DNA of 64,000 nt from Ruminiclostridium sp. (GTDB lineage: Bacteria > Bacillota > Clostridia > Oscillospirales > Oscillospiraceae). Made by a program: the position numbers and the translations under genes. The stretch lies in NCBI GenBank assembly GCA_017435425.1, contig JAFSFC010000006.1:1-64000 (forward strand). Reading direction: 5' to 3'. Positions 7,892 through 17,102 of the stretch are shown piece by piece (within the stretch, counting starts at the first letter, position 1; every line of letters begins with the position of its first letter). Below the pieces are notes generated by a model that had not been told where the DNA came from, did not search any database, and saw only the letters and a list, made by a program, of their open reading frames with translations.

Positions 7892-9244
7892 ATGCTGCGT
7901 ACTGCACTGCCCGAAATCGTGACCGGCTCCGTTCCCGGCCCTAAGGCAAAAGAAATCATCGACCGCCGCGATGCTGCCGTTCCCGGCGCGATCCGCTGCG
8001 CTTACCCCGTTGCCATCGCTTGCGGCGAAGGCGCAATGATCGAAGACGTTGACGGCAACCGTTTCTTGGACTGGATCGGCGGCGTCGGCGTTCTGAACAT
8101 TGGCTTCTCCCATCCTGAGATCGTGGAAGCTGTGAAGGCCCAGGCTGACAAATACTTCCATGGCATGTTCAACATCGTTACCCACGAGGGCTATGTGGCT
8201 CTGGCTGAGAAGCTGGCTCAGATCACTCCCGTCAAGGGCGAGAGCAAGAAGTGCTTCTTCGCAAACTCCGGTGCTGAGGCCGACGAGAATGCCGTGAAGG
8301 TCGCCCGTGCTTACACCGGCCGCCCCAACATCATCTGCTTCACCGGCGCATTCCATGGCCGCACCATGCTGACCATGACCATGACCGCTAAGAAGGCTTA
8401 CACTACCGGTATGGGCCCCCTGGTCAACGGCGTCTTCCGTGCTCAGTTCCCCAACCTGTACCACAGCAGCCTGTCTGAGGCTGAGACCATCCAGAACGCT
8501 CTGGACAGCGTGACCAACCTGTTCGAGGAAGCTTGCCCCGCCAACACCGTGGCAGCTATCGTCCTGGAGCCCCTGCAGGGTGAGGGCGGCTTTATTCCCG
8601 CTCCCATCGAGTTCGTCAAGGGCCTGCGCAAGATCTGTGACGAGCACGGCATCTGCCTGGTTGCAGACGAGGTTCAGAGTGGTTCCTGCCGTACCGGCAA
8701 AATGTTTGCATCCGAATACTGGGCAGAGGCTGGCTGCGCACCTGACATCATGACCACTGCTAAGTCCATTGCTGCTGGCATGCCCATCTCCTGCATCATC
8801 GCTCGATCCGAGATCATGGACGCTATCCCCGGCGGCACCGTCGGCGGCACCTTCTGCGGCAACCCCCTGGCTTGCGCTGCCGGCCTGAAGACCATTGAGA
8901 TCATGGAACGCGACAACCTGGCCGCCCGCTCTGCAGAGATCGGCGAGAAGGTCACCGCTCGCGTGAAGGAGTGGATGGACAAGTATCCCGTCATCGGCAA
9001 CGTCCGCGGCCTGGGTGCTATGATCGGTATCGAGTTCGTGAAGGACCCTGCAACCAAGGAACCTTACGGTGAGCTGGTTACCGCTATGGTTCAGGAGTGT
9101 GTCCAGCGCGGCTTGATGATCGAGCCCGCCGGCCGTTATGGTCAGGTGGTTCGCTTCCTGGCTCCCCTGGTCATCACCGATGAGCAGCTGGAGAAGGGCC
9201 TGGAGATTTTCGAAGAGGCCCTGCAGGCTTGCCTGAGCAAGTAA
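7892..9244 (+). CDS. gabT: 4-aminobutyrate aminotransferase (class III)
   Basis: This 450-residue class III PLP aminotransferase has the expected landmarks: ANSGAEADENAVKVAR, the FHGRTMLTMTMT region, LVADEVQSG before the PLP site and the Schiff-base lysine in TTAKSIAAGMP. The family transfers the amino group of GABA or related omega-amines to 2-oxoglutarate or pyruvate. Succinate semialdehyde is the substrate of the upstream dehydrogenase, so GABA is the logical substrate; ornithine or putrescine cannot be excluded from sequence alone. ATG 7892 follows GAAAGGA; a TTG at 7883 is also in frame. Confidence 0.9.
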   Translation: MLRTALPEIVTGSVPGPKAKEIIDRRDAAVPGAIRCAYPVAIACGEGAMIEDVDGNRFLDWIGGVGVLNIGFSHPEIVEAVKAQADKYFHGMFNIVTHEGYVALAEKLAQITPVKGESKKCFFANSGAEADENAVKVARAYTGRPNIICFTGAFHGRTMLTMTMTAKKAYTTGMGPLVNGVFRAQFPNLYHSSLSEAETIQNALDSVTNLFEEACPANTVAAIVLEPLQGEGGFIPAPIEFVKGLRKICDEHGICLVADEVQSGSCRTGKMFASEYWAEAGCAPDIMTTAKSIAAGMPISCIIARSEIMDAIPGGTVGGTFCGNPLACAAGLKTIEIMERDNLAARSAEIGEKVTARVKEWMDKYPVIGNVRGLGAMIGIEFVKDPATKEPYGELVTAMVQECVQRGLMIEPAGRYGQVVRFLAPLVITDEQLEKGLEIFEEALQACLSK

Positions 9245-9245
9245 G

Positions 9246-10394
9246 CCAAGCCCGAAGAGTGAGATCCATATTGCAGCGATCCTTTTCCCCATCCTGAAGG
9301 CAGGTGAGCCCCTGTATGTCCTGGCCGGATCCGGTGTCTATCTTGGACATATCATTGTGGGCGTCGTGATTGAGCTGTTCTTCTTCTTTATCAACTACAA
9401 GGGTGCAGACCTGGCTGCCGGCGTGCAGAAGGTCCTGTGCATCTTCCTGATCAGTGTTGTCGTTCTGTCAATGATCTGTGCTCTGTTCAAGTTTGACACC
9501 AACAACTGGATGCCCATCTACGAGAATGTGGGGGTCAGCAACCACGATACTATGTTCGGTGGTATGTTTGCCATTCTGGCAACGGCTCCCTTTTTCCTGT
9601 GCGGCTTTGAGACCATCCCCCAGGCCGTTGAGGAATCCGGTGGTTCCGCCAAGAAAGTCGGTTTCACTGTCATTCTGTCCATTGTTATGGCCTGTCTGTT
9701 CTACGCAGCACTCCTTATAACCATCGGTGGTGCATGGCCCTGGCAGGACTTCTACTTCAACACTGAATCTCCTGCATGCGCTAACGTCTTTCAGAGAATC
9801 TATGCTGATACCCCTGCCATGAGCGCTACTCTGTACTACCTGCTGTGCGCTGGCGCTCTGTGCGGTCTGCTGACGACCTGGAACAGCTTCATGATGGGTA
9901 CCGCCAACCTGATGATGCCGCAGGCTCGTTCCGATATTCTTCCCAGTGTGCTGTCCAAGCGCTCTCCCAAGACCGGCACCCCCGCCAACGCTCTGGTGGT
10001 CTGCCTGGTGGCGTCTGTTATCGGCCCCTTCCTGGGCCTGGGTCTGATCGATCCCCTGACTACCTTCAGCAGTGCGGCATACGTCCTGTCCTGGGGCATG
10101 GCAGCATACTGCCTCATCAAGTTGCGCAAGTCTGAACCCAACCTGCCCCGTCCCTATAAGATCCCCGGCGGTTTGCCCATGGCATACTTTGCCGCAGCAG
10201 CAATGACTATTCTGCTCGTTATGCTGTTTATCCCTGGGTCTCCCGCATACATCGGCGGCCTGGCAGTGAAGATGTTCATTGGTTGGTCCGTGATCGGCGT
10301 TCTGATGTATTTCATCACTGCACCCGCCAGAAATAAAAAGAGCAAGCAGGAGCGCTATGACGCTATGTTTGCCAGCGCAAAGAATAATGTTTAA
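9246..10394 (+). pseudogene. APC-family amino-acid permease lacking its N-terminal part
   Basis: The frame is open across 9243-10394. It encodes the later membrane segments of an amino acid/polyamine/organocation permease (INYKGADLAAGVQKV, FFLCGFETIPQAVEE, LPRPYKIPGG). Family members are about 450-500 residues with twelve segments; here recognisable homology begins about 20 bases after the gabT stop, so the first 120-150 residues are absent. The first conventional in-frame start is GTG 9357 with no ribosome site. It was probably a GABA or glutamate transporter. Either a deletion fused its remainder to gabT, or the assembly lost sequence here. Confidence 0.75.
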
Positions 10395-10597
10395 ATTTAA
10401 TCACTTTTTTCAGTGTTCCTACCTCGTTGCAGGCAACAGCTGATGATCCATGTAGAAACTCCTAGTTGTAGTTATCCTTTCTTGCAAGAGCGTGGGGCAC
10501 CAAAGGTGTCCTGCGCTTTTGCGCTATACACCATTGCCAGGATCGATGCGTTCCGATCAATGCGATTTTATAAGAAACCATGTTAGGAGGAGAAAAA
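10395..10597. other. Intergenic region with a structured leader
   Basis: No gene is seen. An imperfect hairpin at 10484-10522 pairs GCAAGAGCG with CGCTTTTGC and GGCACC with GGTGTC around AAA. It has no T-run. A near-direct repeat, GATCGATGCG (10541-10550) and GATCAATGCG (10555-10564), lies just before the tautomerase gene. Confidence 0.5.
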
Positions 10598-10831
10598 ATG
10601 CCGTATATTGCAATCAAAGCAAAACCCAAGGATGAGGCTACCAAAAAGGAACTGGTCCGCCGAATCAACCAGGCAGTCCTGGAGGTTTGGGGCTGCCCTC
10701 AAGAAGTTATCACCATCTCCATGGAGGAGGTTGCCCCTGACCTGTGGAAAGACACTGTGGTAAAGCACGAGATCGAGCCATATCCGGAGAAGATGATGAT
10801 CCGATATGGTGAAAAGCTCTATCAGGACTAA
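10598..10831 (+). CDS. 4-oxalocrotonate tautomerase family enzyme
   Basis: This 77-residue protein begins MPYIAIKAK. Removal of the initiator methionine exposes the catalytic N-terminal proline of the tautomerase superfamily, which decides the start at ATG 10598 (GGAGG upstream) against the longer in-frame start at 10580. The length fits the short family that assembles as a hexamer. It lies 14 bases before the thioesterase gene. The natural substrate is unknown. Confidence 0.85.
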   Translation: MPYIAIKAKPKDEATKKELVRRINQAVLEVWGCPQEVITISMEEVAPDLWKDTVVKHEIEPYPEKMMIRYGEKLYQD

Positions 10832-10845
10832 GTGGAGGACAGATT

Positions 10846-11256
10846 ATGAACGAATGGATGAATCGAGTTGAAGCAGGGATCCGGAAGCAAAGCTTCGCCC
10901 AGCTGCTGGGATTCCAAGTGGAGGATGCCGAGGAGGGCCGGGTGGTCATCTCCTGCCGGAAGCGGCCGGACCTGCTTCAGCAGACCGGTCTGCTCCATGG
11001 GGGTGTCACCGGAGCCCTCTGTGAGGCAGCCGCCGGCTATGCCGCCCTGACCGTCCTGCCCGAAGGACAGTCGGTCATCGGCGTAGAGTATAAGATCAAC
11101 CTTCTTCGAGCTATCACAGAGGAGAAGGCTGTTGCGGTGGCTAAGGTCCTAAAGCAGGGCCGACAGCTGGTGGTGGTGGAGGTTGAGGCCTTCAATGAAG
11201 GCAGCGATAAGATCGCCGCCAAAATGATTTTCACCGGGGTCCCAACCCAGGAATAA
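10846..11256 (+). CDS. PaaI-type hotdog thioesterase
   Basis: This 136-residue single hotdog-fold protein has the LLHGGVTGALCEAAAGYAA core of PaaI/YdiI acyl-CoA thioesterases. It would hydrolyse an acyl-CoA in the cytosol. A paralogue at 20681 shares most of its sequence, including VVISCxKRPDLLQQTG. It forms an operon with the tautomerase, and a terminator follows. The acyl group is not predictable. Confidence 0.85.
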   Translation: MNEWMNRVEAGIRKQSFAQLLGFQVEDAEEGRVVISCRKRPDLLQQTGLLHGGVTGALCEAAAGYAALTVLPEGQSVIGVEYKINLLRAITEEKAVAVAKVLKQGRQLVVVEVEAFNEGSDKIAAKMIFTGVPTQE

Positions 11257-11312
11257 ACAAAGAGCCCCCACCGCTTGGTGATAGGGGCCTGTGAGAGCGA
11301 ACATAGGTAAAG

Positions 11313-11345
11313 AAAGAGGAATGTGCAAATGCACATTCCTCTTTT
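11313..11345 (+). terminator. Rho-independent terminator after the thioesterase
   Basis: AAAGAGGAATGTGC, loop AAAT, GCACATTCCTCTTTT. A perfect stem whose 3' arm ends in T residues. Confidence 0.9.
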
Positions 11346-11463
11346 GTCGTGCGAAATGGCGTCATATGGTTTACCCTAGACCTGCGCGTCACTTGTCTGG
11401 ACCCGGTAGATCAGTTCTGTATGGTTTATCAAGACTTCTACAGAGCTCTCTTTTGATGATTTA

Positions 11464-11492
11464 TTGTAATTGACCCGGATATCAGGTATAAT
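11464..11492 (+). promoter_or_regulatory. sigma-70 type promoter
   Basis: TTGTAA at 11464-11469 and TATAAT at 11487-11492 are 17 bases apart and 33 bases upstream of the next start codon. The 120 bases before it show nothing else. Confidence 0.65.
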
Positions 11493-11524
11493 CTTTATAT
11501 ATAGATAAGAAATGGGGGATCACG

Positions 11525-12412
11525 ATGTTCCAACAGAGTGAACAGGGGCAGAAGGCCCTTGCCCAGCAGATGTCATTTGCAGCCGAGCTGCATACATCGG
11601 GCATCAAAGGTGAGGAACTGCTCAGCAGTCTGTACTGCGAGTTTCTTTCAGGTACCACCCGGCAGCAGGGGAATGCAACGGCCCAACATGTGCTGGAGCG
11701 GGTCCGGATGTTCGATGAGACCCGGGAAAGACTGCTGGGCATGGAGGGTAAGGCAGAAGAGGAAAAGCAGGCCCTTCTGGAGAAGGATATTCTGGATCTG
11801 TTGGATGGGTTTACCCTGCCCAGCCAGTGCAGGAAGCTCCACAGCCTGAACCAGGCCATGGATGCCCTGGCTGATATATGTCAAGGGATTTGTTCTCCGG
11901 AAGAAATGATGGAACAGATTCCCGCAGGATATAAGGGGAGGACCGGCGAGACGGGGCGAAATGAAGGTTTGCAGACCGTTGTGAAGAAGCTGCTGGATCC
12001 CCACCGGGCAGCCCGTGTGTTCAGTGGGCCAGGGAATTATATCTTTACTCCGAAGCAAGACTGGATGGAGGATGACCTTTATCGGGCAATTCTGACCATT
12101 TCTGTGTATACCATGTTGGCCAGTGGGACAAAAACCCCAGGAGGGTTGCCGGTTTCTATAGAGTACATTGCCTTGGAGGTGTGCTGTCTGGTTTCTGCCC
12201 AAACGGGCAAGAAGGAGACCCCCGAAGAGGCTCAGCGCAGACAAACCGTGGATACTGCTGCTGTGAAGTTTTTGCTGGCGGCAGAGTTTTTAGCCGGCGG
12301 CACAACTACGGTGATGCTGGCCGGGTCTGCGGTGGCCCTCTATGCAGTCTACTACCTGACCGCCCTGGCGGTGGACGAACAAGTTACCTCTGGGGCGGAC
12401 CACGGGGTATGA
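11525..12412 (+). CDS. Hypothetical protein with a C-terminal hydrophobic segment
   Basis: This 295-residue protein was not recognised. The first 130 residues are rich in Gln, Glu and Leu and probably helical (EEEKQALLEKDILDLLDGF). A hydrophobic stretch near residues 255-282 (TTTVMLAGSAVALYAVYYL) could be one membrane segment or a buried hairpin. No signal peptide or metal motif is visible. It has its own promoter and terminator, so it is monocistronic. A promoter at the usual distance and ordinary codon use argue that it is a real gene. Confidence 0.7.
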   Translation: MFQQSEQGQKALAQQMSFAAELHTSGIKGEELLSSLYCEFLSGTTRQQGNATAQHVLERVRMFDETRERLLGMEGKAEEEKQALLEKDILDLLDGFTLPSQCRKLHSLNQAMDALADICQGICSPEEMMEQIPAGYKGRTGETGRNEGLQTVVKKLLDPHRAARVFSGPGNYIFTPKQDWMEDDLYRAILTISVYTMLASGTKTPGGLPVSIEYIALEVCCLVSAQTGKKETPEEAQRRQTVDTAAVKFLLAAEFLAGGTTTVMLAGSAVALYAVYYLTALAVDEQVTSGADHGV

Positions 12413-12550
12413 TATCACAACGTTATAGGCCAAACTGAATCCTTCCGGTTGGAAGGGGGACGGCTTTGGGTTTTATCGGTCAGCCAACGGCCTTTGGCAG
12501 ACCAAGGTCGTCCTGGCGAGGTATCTGGAAAAGGAATGACAGACATGATA

Positions 12551-12599
12551 AAAACCGTCCCTGCGGACATCTGTTACAGATGCCGCAGCGGACGGTTTT
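12551..12599. terminator. Bidirectional terminator
   Basis: AAAACCGTCC-CTGCGG-CATCTG pairs with CAGATG-CCGCAG-GGACGGTTTT. It lies between the converging hypothetical gene and cyclase operon and serves both. Confidence 0.85.
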
Positions 12600-12625
12600 C
12601 TTAATGATTTGCGTATTCCTGTTTA

Positions 12626-13285
12626 TTATGCTTCGATCTGCATGGCCACAGCACGGACAGGGGAGCCGTCCACGCCCTTGATCTTCAGCGGGAAGGCAGC
12701 CACCCACAGGCCGTCGTCGAAATCGATCTTGTCCAGGTTTGCCCAGTTTTCGCCAATCATCAAACGCTTTTCCGAGAACAGATCATGGACAGGGAAGACG
12801 CCCTTGGTGCTGGAGTCAGCATTCATGGTGTCGATGCCGATGAACCGAACGCCCTGCTCCACCAGCCAGGTGGCCACCTTGCCGGAGACATAGGGGTGGG
12901 AATAGAACTCCTCCGTTCCCCGCTTCTGGTACCAGTTGGTATTGAAAAGCACGATGGTTCCGGGGCCGATTCGGTCCTTCACAGAAGTTAGATCCTCCAT
13001 GGTGATCTCTTCTTCCGCTTTCTTGTCGGTCACACGGACCACCACGGCAGGGCCGAAGAAGAAATCCAGCTCCATCTTGTCGATGGTGTCGCCTTCATTG
13101 CTGAAGTGATAAGGGGCATCTACATGGGTGCCGGTCTGAGTACCGGTATACACACCGGACAGATTGTAGCCATCCTTTTCCAGGGTATGGGTGCCATAGG
13201 TGATGTGGGGCTCGGGATCGCCGGGATAGATGGGAGACTCATCCGAGACTTCCCAGCTCAGATCGACATATTTCTTTACTTTCAT
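12626..13285 (-). CDS. Cyclase/kynurenine formamidase-like metal hydrolase
   Basis: This 219-residue protein belongs to the cyclase family (Pfam Cyclase), metal-dependent amide or lactone hydrolases. The signature reads QTGTHVDAPYHF; the usual first histidine of HxGTHxDxPxH is glutamine, which may change metal binding. It is the last gene of a minus-strand operon (aldehyde dehydrogenase, GPH symporter, cyclase), 21 bases after the symporter. A paralogue with the canonical motif lies at 16397. The substrate is unknown. Confidence 0.82.
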   Translation of the reverse strand: MKVKKYVDLSWEVSDESPIYPGDPEPHITYGTHTLEKDGYNLSGVYTGTQTGTHVDAPYHFSNEGDTIDKMELDFFFGPAVVVRVTDKKAEEEITMEDLTSVKDRIGPGTIVLFNTNWYQKRGTEEFYSHPYVSGKVATWLVEQGVRFIGIDTMNADSSTKGVFPVHDLFSEKRLMIGENWANLDKIDFDDGLWVAAFPLKIKGVDGSPVRAVAMQIEA

Positions 13286-13306
13286 AGGACTTTGCTCCTT
13301 CTATGC

Positions 13307-14707
13307 TCAGACGAGATCCTTAAAGTCGGCCATGTCGATGGTCTGGCCAGCTGCTCTGGCCTCGATGGCTTCGATGACGTCATCATGTCTCTTCTTGTTG
13401 ATGGGATATGCCTTGACGATGAAGCAGGTGAGCAGGTAGATGCCACCCACCAGGAAGGCGAAGATGTACTTATAGGCGTTGGGATCACCGGCGGCCATGT
13501 CGATGAGGATACCCAGCACCAGGGCGCCCAGAGCACCGCAGGCCTTCTGGACAAATGCGACCGCACCGAACACGATACCGTCATTTCTTCTGCCGTGGGG
13601 ATCGGCCAGCTGATCCACGTCAACGCAGTCAGGGATCATAGCCCAGGGGACCTGATAGACAGCTGCGTTGCCCAGACCCATCAGGAGCATGGTGACCACC
13701 AGAGCGGTCATGCTGTTGGAACCGGCCTTAATAAAGAAGCCGATGGCCACGATGAGGACCAGTGCCTCCAGACCAATGGCCACGACCCAGGACATCTTCT
13801 TGTCCAGCTTGATCATGAGCTTTTCCACCAGGTAGGCGCAGAAGACACTGGCGATACCAAAGACGAAGGTAGCCAGAGCAACCTGGTCGGAGGTCATGCC
13901 CATATACTCGGTATAGTAATAGACCTGGACGGAGTAGTTGATGGTGTTGGCAAAGATGGCAATGCCAAAAATCAGCATAACAACACGAGTGCCCTTGTTC
14001 TTGAACAGGTTGACCACGTTCTTGACGCTGTACTTCACCACTTCGTCGCTGTCGCTGCGGGGACGCTCATAGCCTTCGGTAGACTTATAAAGGATGACCA
14101 GCAGGATAAGGGTGGGGATCATGTAGCAGACCACGGTCATGGTCCAGCCGAAGTCAGGGTTGCTGAACTTGGTGCTCCAGAAGTCCACCAGGATCAGGCA
14201 GGCACTGACAGCAACGGTGGGCAGCAGGCCGAAGTAGTTCTTCCAGGTTGCCAGGGAGGCACGCTCGTCATAGTTATTGGTCATCTCGGAGCCCAGAGAG
14301 GAGGCAGAGATGTCCAGAACGGTCTGAGCCAGGTAGTACAGAATGATGACAGCAAAGAAGTAGATCTTGGTTGCGGTCTCACCCAGGCCAAAGTTGGTGA
14401 ACAGAAGGACAGAGATGACGATGAAGGGGAATGCGATCATCTTGATGAGGGGTCTTCTGCGTCCCTTGGGATTTTTCAGGTTGTCAGAGATGGAACCCAC
14501 GATGGGGTCGGTGATGGCATCCCACAGGGTGCCCAGGGAGATGAGGGCACCGGCAAAGGCGGCGGACAGACCCACGACTTCATTCATGAAGTAAAGGCCA
14601 TAGTAGCTGAACACAGTCCAGGTGATGAAGCTGCAGAAACCGGAAGTGCCGTAACCAAACTTAACTTTCAACGGGAGTTTTGCGTTGAGATCTCTTGTGG
14701 TTTGCAT
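13307..14707 (-). CDS. GPH-family sodium/proton sugar symporter
   Basis: This 466-residue transporter has about twelve membrane segments and the glycoside-pentoside-hexuronide signature WDAITDPIVGSISDN followed by the basic loop NPKGRRRPLIK. The family imports glycosides, pentosides or uronates with a cation. ATG 14707 follows GAGAAAGGA; the longer in-frame start at 14731 is not needed. It lies between the aldehyde dehydrogenase and cyclase genes, so the imported compound is probably their substrate's precursor. Confidence 0.88.
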   Translation of the reverse strand: MQTTRDLNAKLPLKVKFGYGTSGFCSFITWTVFSYYGLYFMNEVVGLSAAFAGALISLGTLWDAITDPIVGSISDNLKNPKGRRRPLIKMIAFPFIVISVLLFTNFGLGETATKIYFFAVIILYYLAQTVLDISASSLGSEMTNNYDERASLATWKNYFGLLPTVAVSACLILVDFWSTKFSNPDFGWTMTVVCYMIPTLILLVILYKSTEGYERPRSDSDEVVKYSVKNVVNLFKNKGTRVVMLIFGIAIFANTINYSVQVYYYTEYMGMTSDQVALATFVFGIASVFCAYLVEKLMIKLDKKMSWVVAIGLEALVLIVAIGFFIKAGSNSMTALVVTMLLMGLGNAAVYQVPWAMIPDCVDVDQLADPHGRRNDGIVFGAVAFVQKACGALGALVLGILIDMAAGDPNAYKYIFAFLVGGIYLLTCFIVKAYPINKKRHDDVIEAIEARAAGQTIDMADFKDLV

Positions 14708-14740
14708 AACAATAATCCTTTCTCTCTCCAAACGAAATGT

Positions 14741-16222
14741 TTAGTGCTCATACCAACCCAGAGGGCCTTCCTCCAGGGAGGTAACGATCTGCTTGATTTC
14801 CTGGTACTCTTCCAGGCCGTGAACACCAAGATCTCTGCCCAGGCCAGACATCTTGTAGCCCCCCCAGGGTGCTTCACAGTAAGCGGGCTGACTGCAGTTG
14901 ATCCAGCAGATGCCGGCACGGATCTCATCAATGACCCGCTTGGCACGGGTGCCGTTGGCGGTGAACACGGCGCCGCCCAGGCCAAAGTCGGTGTCGTTGG
15001 CCATGTCCACAGCTTCCTCTTCGGTGGAGAATTTAGAGACCACCAGCACCGGGCCAAAGACCTCTTCTCTCACAATGGTCATATCCTGGGTACAGTCAGC
15101 AAACACCGTGGGACGGATGAAGTAACCGTTGGCGCACTCCCCTTCGGTGTAAGGCTCACCGCCGCAGACCAGTCGTGCGCCCTCGCGCTTGGCAATATCA
15201 ATGTAGCGGAGGACCGTGTTGTACTGATGTTCAGAAACCAGTGCGCCCATATCGGGATTCTGGGTGGGGTCACCGATGGTGATGGCATTGGCTCGCTGGG
15301 CCAGCAGTTCCAGGAATTTATCGTAGATGGTATCCTGGACGATGGCGCGGGAGGTAGAGCAGCAGATCTCACCCTGGTTGAAGAAAACTCCCAGCATGAC
15401 CCATTCCACGGCACGTTCCAGATCAGTGTCCTCAAACAGAATGACGGGGGACTTGCCGCCCAGTTCCAGACCCAGACGCTTGACATTGACGGCTGCCTGA
15501 CGCATGATGCCCTGGCCGACGGGAGTGCTACCGGTGAAGGAGAGCATATCCACCTTTTTATGGGCTGCCAGCGCATCGCCAATCATGGCACCGGGGCCCA
15601 GAAGCAGATTGGCTGCGCCCTTGGGAACACCGCACTCGTGGATGATCTCAAAGAGTTTTACGCAGGTCAGAGGAGTGACGGTTGCGGGCTTCAGAATGAT
15701 GCTGTTGCCTGCAGCAAGGGCAGGTGCAACCTTCCAGCAAGCCATCAGGAGAGGGAAGTTCCAGGGGGAGATCAGGGCACAGACACCCACAGGCTCCGCC
15801 TGCTCATAGACATGGACCTTACCAAAGCCGTCATTGACGGGGATGATCCCGCCGCAGGGCTTGGTGATCAGACCTGCATAGTAACGGAAGACGTTGGCAG
15901 AATCGCTGACATCAAGCTCGGCCTCACGCAGAGGCTTGCCCTGATTGATGCAGCTGCAGAGGGCCAGTTCATCCAGACGTTCTTCGATCTTATCTGCAAT
16001 TTTGTAGAGAACAGCAGCTCGGTCTGCAGCAGAAGCATTGCGCCATTCACGGGTCTTGTAAAAAGAGGTGTTGGCAACTTGCACGGCCAGCTCCACATCT
16101 TCAAGACCGGAACAGGCAGCTTTTGCGATCACTTGCTTGTTGGCAGGATTGATCACATCCACTGTTTGCCCGGATGCCGCCGGAACCCATTCGCCATTGA
16201 TATAATTATTCACTTCCAGCAT
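14741..16222 (-). CDS. NAD(P)-dependent aldehyde dehydrogenase
   Basis: This 493-residue protein is a classical ALDH. It has the SPWNFPLLMACWKVAPALAAG segment, the glutamate in GLELGGKSPV and the nucleophile in FFNQGEICCSTSR. It is closest in style to betaine-aldehyde and 4-aminobutyraldehyde dehydrogenases, but that is only an impression. If the substrate were 4-aminobutyraldehyde it would feed GABA into region 1. ATG 16222 is preceded by AGAGAGGA; the longer upstream reading is rejected. It is the first gene after the promoter at 16272-16300. Confidence 0.9.
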   Translation of the reverse strand: MLEVNNYINGEWVPAASGQTVDVINPANKQVIAKAACSGLEDVELAVQVANTSFYKTREWRNASAADRAAVLYKIADKIEERLDELALCSCINQGKPLREAELDVSDSANVFRYYAGLITKPCGGIIPVNDGFGKVHVYEQAEPVGVCALISPWNFPLLMACWKVAPALAAGNSIILKPATVTPLTCVKLFEIIHECGVPKGAANLLLGPGAMIGDALAAHKKVDMLSFTGSTPVGQGIMRQAAVNVKRLGLELGGKSPVILFEDTDLERAVEWVMLGVFFNQGEICCSTSRAIVQDTIYDKFLELLAQRANAITIGDPTQNPDMGALVSEHQYNTVLRYIDIAKREGARLVCGGEPYTEGECANGYFIRPTVFADCTQDMTIVREEVFGPVLVVSKFSTEEEAVDMANDTDFGLGGAVFTANGTRAKRVIDEIRAGICWINCSQPAYCEAPWGGYKMSGLGRDLGVHGLEEYQEIKQIVTSLEEGPLGWYEH

Positions 16223-16271
16223 GGTATTTTCATCCTCTCTATGTGTGTATTTATTCATACCATTACATGAT

Positions 16272-16300
16272 AAAATAGCACTCTTATTGTACATTGTCAA
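16272..16300 (-). promoter_or_regulatory. Promoter of the ALDH-symporter-cyclase operon
   Basis: On the minus strand TTGACA (16300-16295) and TATTTT (16277-16272) are 17 bases apart. The divergent cyclase gene starts about 100 bases away on the other strand. Confidence 0.65.
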
Positions 16301-16396
16301 TGTTGACTGGATACCATTTCACTTTTAAAAGTATTTATCTGGTTCACACTCTATGTTATAATAAAATACAGAGAATTGAATGGGAGGCAGAGCAAA

Positions 16397-17032
16397 ATGA
16401 ATATTATCGACTTGACCCACGATATCCAAAATGGCATGATGATCTATCCGGGTGACCCAGAGATCGCCATCATTGAAGGTCTGACCCACGAGGCAGATTA
16501 TTGCCACGTGGATCAACTGCATCTCAACACCCACGTTGGGACTCATATCGATGCGCCTCTGCATTTTTTACCGGAAGGAAAGCCCATCTCTGCCTTCCCG
16601 GCGGATTCCTTCTTACGCCGTGGCATCGCCATTGATCTGAGACACAAGAAAGCAGGTGAACCCATCACAGCGGAAGATCTCAGCAGTTCCCGCCTGGAAC
16701 AAGGCTGTGCCGCCGTGTTGGTGACCGGGTGGTATCGCTTTTTCGGCAGAGAAGAGTATCTAAAGCATCCCTATCTTTCCAAGGATGGAGCAGAATACCT
16801 GGTGGAGCAGGGGGTATCCATTGTTGCCGTTGATTTTCTCAACGTAGATCAGACCTTTGGGGATGCTTGGGATGCCCACAATGTACTTCTTGGCAGCGAA
16901 ACACTCATTGTGGAAAACTTGAATAACACCTTTGCGCTGGAATTTGGTAAACCCTACCTGTTCAGCTTTTTGCCGTTGAAGATCCTTGGAACAGATGGCT
17001 CTCCCGTTCGTGCCGTTGCCATTGATGATTAA
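16397..17032 (+). CDS. Cyclase/kynurenine formamidase-like metal hydrolase
   Basis: This 211-residue protein has the full cyclase-family metal motif HVGTHIDAPLHF, and MIYPGDPE near the N-terminus as in its paralogue at 12626. ATG 16397 follows GGGAGG. It diverges from the aldehyde dehydrogenase operon, from which it is separated by a shared promoter region with TATAAT near 16355. The two cyclases bracketing one operon suggest two related ring-opening or deformylation steps, which is inference. Confidence 0.85.
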   Translation: MNIIDLTHDIQNGMMIYPGDPEIAIIEGLTHEADYCHVDQLHLNTHVGTHIDAPLHFLPEGKPISAFPADSFLRRGIAIDLRHKKAGEPITAEDLSSSRLEQGCAAVLVTGWYRFFGREEYLKHPYLSKDGAEYLVEQGVSIVAVDFLNVDQTFGDAWDAHNVLLGSETLIVENLNNTFALEFGKPYLFSFLPLKILGTDGSPVRAVAIDD

Positions 17033-17054
17033 AGTAAAGTGCGAAAGCAAAAAA

Positions 17055-17095
17055 AGAACCGGTCACTGCCATATGTACTGGCGAGGACCGGTTCT
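17055..17095. terminator. Bidirectional terminator
   Basis: AGAACCGGTC and GACCGGTTCT form the stem with an inner GCCA/TGGC pairing. It sits between the converging cyclase and cstA genes. Confidence 0.8.
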
Positions 17096-17102
17096 ATTAT
17101 CG

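Noticed and set aside
10484-10522. Terminator for the truncated permease.
   Set aside because: The hairpin has no T-run and lies over 90 bases after the stop; it is more likely a leader structure.
13106-16270. A 1054-residue plus-strand open frame.
   Set aside because: It is a shadow of the minus-strand symporter and aldehyde dehydrogenase genes, which have family motifs, ribosome sites and a promoter. High GC makes long antisense frames common here.
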